From Nocardia transvalensis (GTDB lineage Bacteria; Actinomycetota; Actinomycetes; Mycobacteriales; Mycobacteriaceae): 64,000 nucleotides of DNA. The position numbers and the translations under genes are program-made. Position 1 is the stretch's first letter. Each line of letters begins with the position of its first letter. Positions 63,250 through 64,000 of the stretch are shown here, piece by piece. The notes below the pieces were generated by a model that was not told the origin of the DNA, did not search any database, and saw nothing but the letters and a program-made list of their open reading frames with translations. Location: positions 1-64,000 of the forward strand of contig NZ_JADLQQ010000005.1 of the NCBI RefSeq assembly GCF_015477765.1. Reading direction: 5' to 3'.

Positions 63250-64000
63250 ATGGCACACATCACCGCGCTGGAGACGCTCGATGTCCGGTTTCCGACGTCG
63301 GCGCACCTGGACGGATCCGACGCGATGAATCCCGATCCGGACTACTCGGCGGCCTATGTCGTGCTGCGCACGGATCATCCGGCCGGACACGAGGGCCACG
63401 GCTTCGCCTTCACCATCGGCCGCGGCAACGAGGTCCAGCAGGTCGCCATCGCCGCCCTCGCGCATCTGGTGGTGGGTCGGTCGATCGACGAAATCCTCGG
63501 CGACCCCGGCGCTTTCGCGCGCTCGCTCACCGACGACTCGCAGCTGCGCTGGCTGGGCCCGGAGAAGGGCGTGATGCACATGGCCATCGGCGCGGTGATC
63601 AACGCGGCCTGGGATCTGGCCGGAAAGGTGGCGGGAAAACCGGTGTGGCAGTTGGTCTCCGAGATGTCACCGGAGCAGATCGTGGGCCTGATCGACTTCC
63701 GCTACCTCACCGATGCCCTCACGCCCGACGAGGCGCTGGAATTGCTACGCCGCGCCGAACCCGGCCGCCGCGACCGCACTGCCACCCTGCTAGCCACCGG
63801 CTACCCCGCCTACACCACCTCCCCCGGTTGGCTGGGCTATTCCGACGACAAGCTGGCCACGCTGTCGCGCCAGGCCGTCGCCGACGGCTTCGGCACCATC
63901 AAGATCAAGGTCGGTCGCGATGTCGACGAGGACATGCGCCGGGTGAAGATCGCCCGCGACGCCATCGGTCCCGATGTGGGGCTCGCGGTGGACGCGAACC
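63250..64000 (+). CDS. L-fuconate dehydratase (enolase superfamily), cut by the window end
   Basis: The first 250 codons of a gene that continues beyond the window. ATG at 63250 after GAGGG. The N-terminal capping domain ([33 protein letters not shown]) and the start of the enolase barrel match L-fuconate dehydratase: FGTIKIKVG carries the KxK catalytic lysine and the window ends at LAVDAN, the first metal ligand. It dehydrates L-fuconate to 2-keto-3-deoxy-L-fuconate. Confidence 0.93.
   Translation, partial: MAHITALETLDVRFPTSAHLDGSDAMNPDPDYSAAYVVLRTDHPAGHEGHGFAFTIGRGNEVQQVAIAALAHLVVGRSIDEILGDPGAFARSLTDDSQLRWLGPEKGVMHMAIGAVINAAWDLAGKVAGKPVWQLVSEMSPEQIVGLIDFRYLTDALTPDEALELLRRAEPGRRDRTATLLATGYPAYTTSPGWLGYSDDKLATLSRQAVADGFGTIKIKVGRDVDEDMRRVKIARDAIGPDVGLAVDAN

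Overview
The window is a piece of a high-GC actinobacterial chromosome, most likely Nocardia. At the left edge the first ~105 bases are the 5' end of a 16S rRNA gene on the minus strand with a Nocardia-type sequence. GTG/TTG starts, ATGA/GTGA overlaps, class-2 secreted lipases, deazaflavin-dependent oxidoreductases and WhiJ/BldB-type XRE+DUF397 pairs fit the same group. Many genes are chromosomal housekeeping (tyrS, mpg, leuA, argG, argH, ilvA), interleaved with accessory operons. I see no insertion sequence, CRISPR array or tRNA gene.

Layout. 1-613: 16S 5' end, leader with boxA-like element and two tandem promoters. 613-6280: tyrS, a DoxX/FadR-type pair, leuA behind a four-leucine leader peptide, mpg, and an hsp20 gene behind a CIRCE operator. 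6381-10757: an ECF41 sigma factor translationally coupled to a flavoprotein, then a self-contained ABC exporter plus TetR operon with tandem operators. 10776-18997: a cell-surface glycosylation locus: two tandem ~740-residue membrane proteins, a GtrA-type protein and a Trm112-like protein on one strand; a GtrB-type polyprenyl-phosphate glycosyltransferase and a WecE-type aminotransferase diverging from them; then a methyltransferase.

19234-27494: a secreted hypothetical protein, a 981-residue hydrolase/acyl-CoA-synthetase-like fusion, and the most striking system in the window: a family 2B encapsulin shell gene followed by 2-methylisoborneol synthase with a long disordered N-terminus, geranyl-diphosphate C-methyltransferase and IPP isomerase. 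Together they should supply, methylate and cyclise GPP, with the cyclase packed inside a protein nanocompartment. 27504-33000: secreted protein, carboxylesterase and acyl-adenylating enzyme, threonine dehydratase, and a second secreted protein that may be distantly related to the one at 19234.

33299-45070: sugar ABC transporter (binding protein, permease, half-size ATPase), SMR pump, F420-type oxidoreductase, DUF4254 pair, XRE+DUF397 pair, WYL regulator/MFS pump, secreted lipase, GlxA-type regulator, and a frameshifted class-2 lipase. 45473-49284: hypothetical/TetR divergent pair around a nested palindrome, MerR regulator with a C-terminal Cys cluster, an O-methyltransferase with an internal deletion, and a secreted PHB-depolymerase-like lipoprotein. 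49300-52853: argG-methyltransferase-argH operon with ArgR-like boxes. 53076-54542: small ORF, a protein remnant and an orphan CHC2/TOPRIM primase-like gene that look element-derived. 54529-60906: LLM oxidoreductase, SDR/MarR pair, DGPF protein + ECF42 sigma factor, an exonuclease/polymerase-I-like protein and a putative immunity-type protein. 60899-64000: L-lactate dehydrogenase, SDR and a divergent L-fuconate dehydratase cut by the window end; together these suggest the non-phosphorylative L-fucose pathway, whose product lactate LldD would consume.
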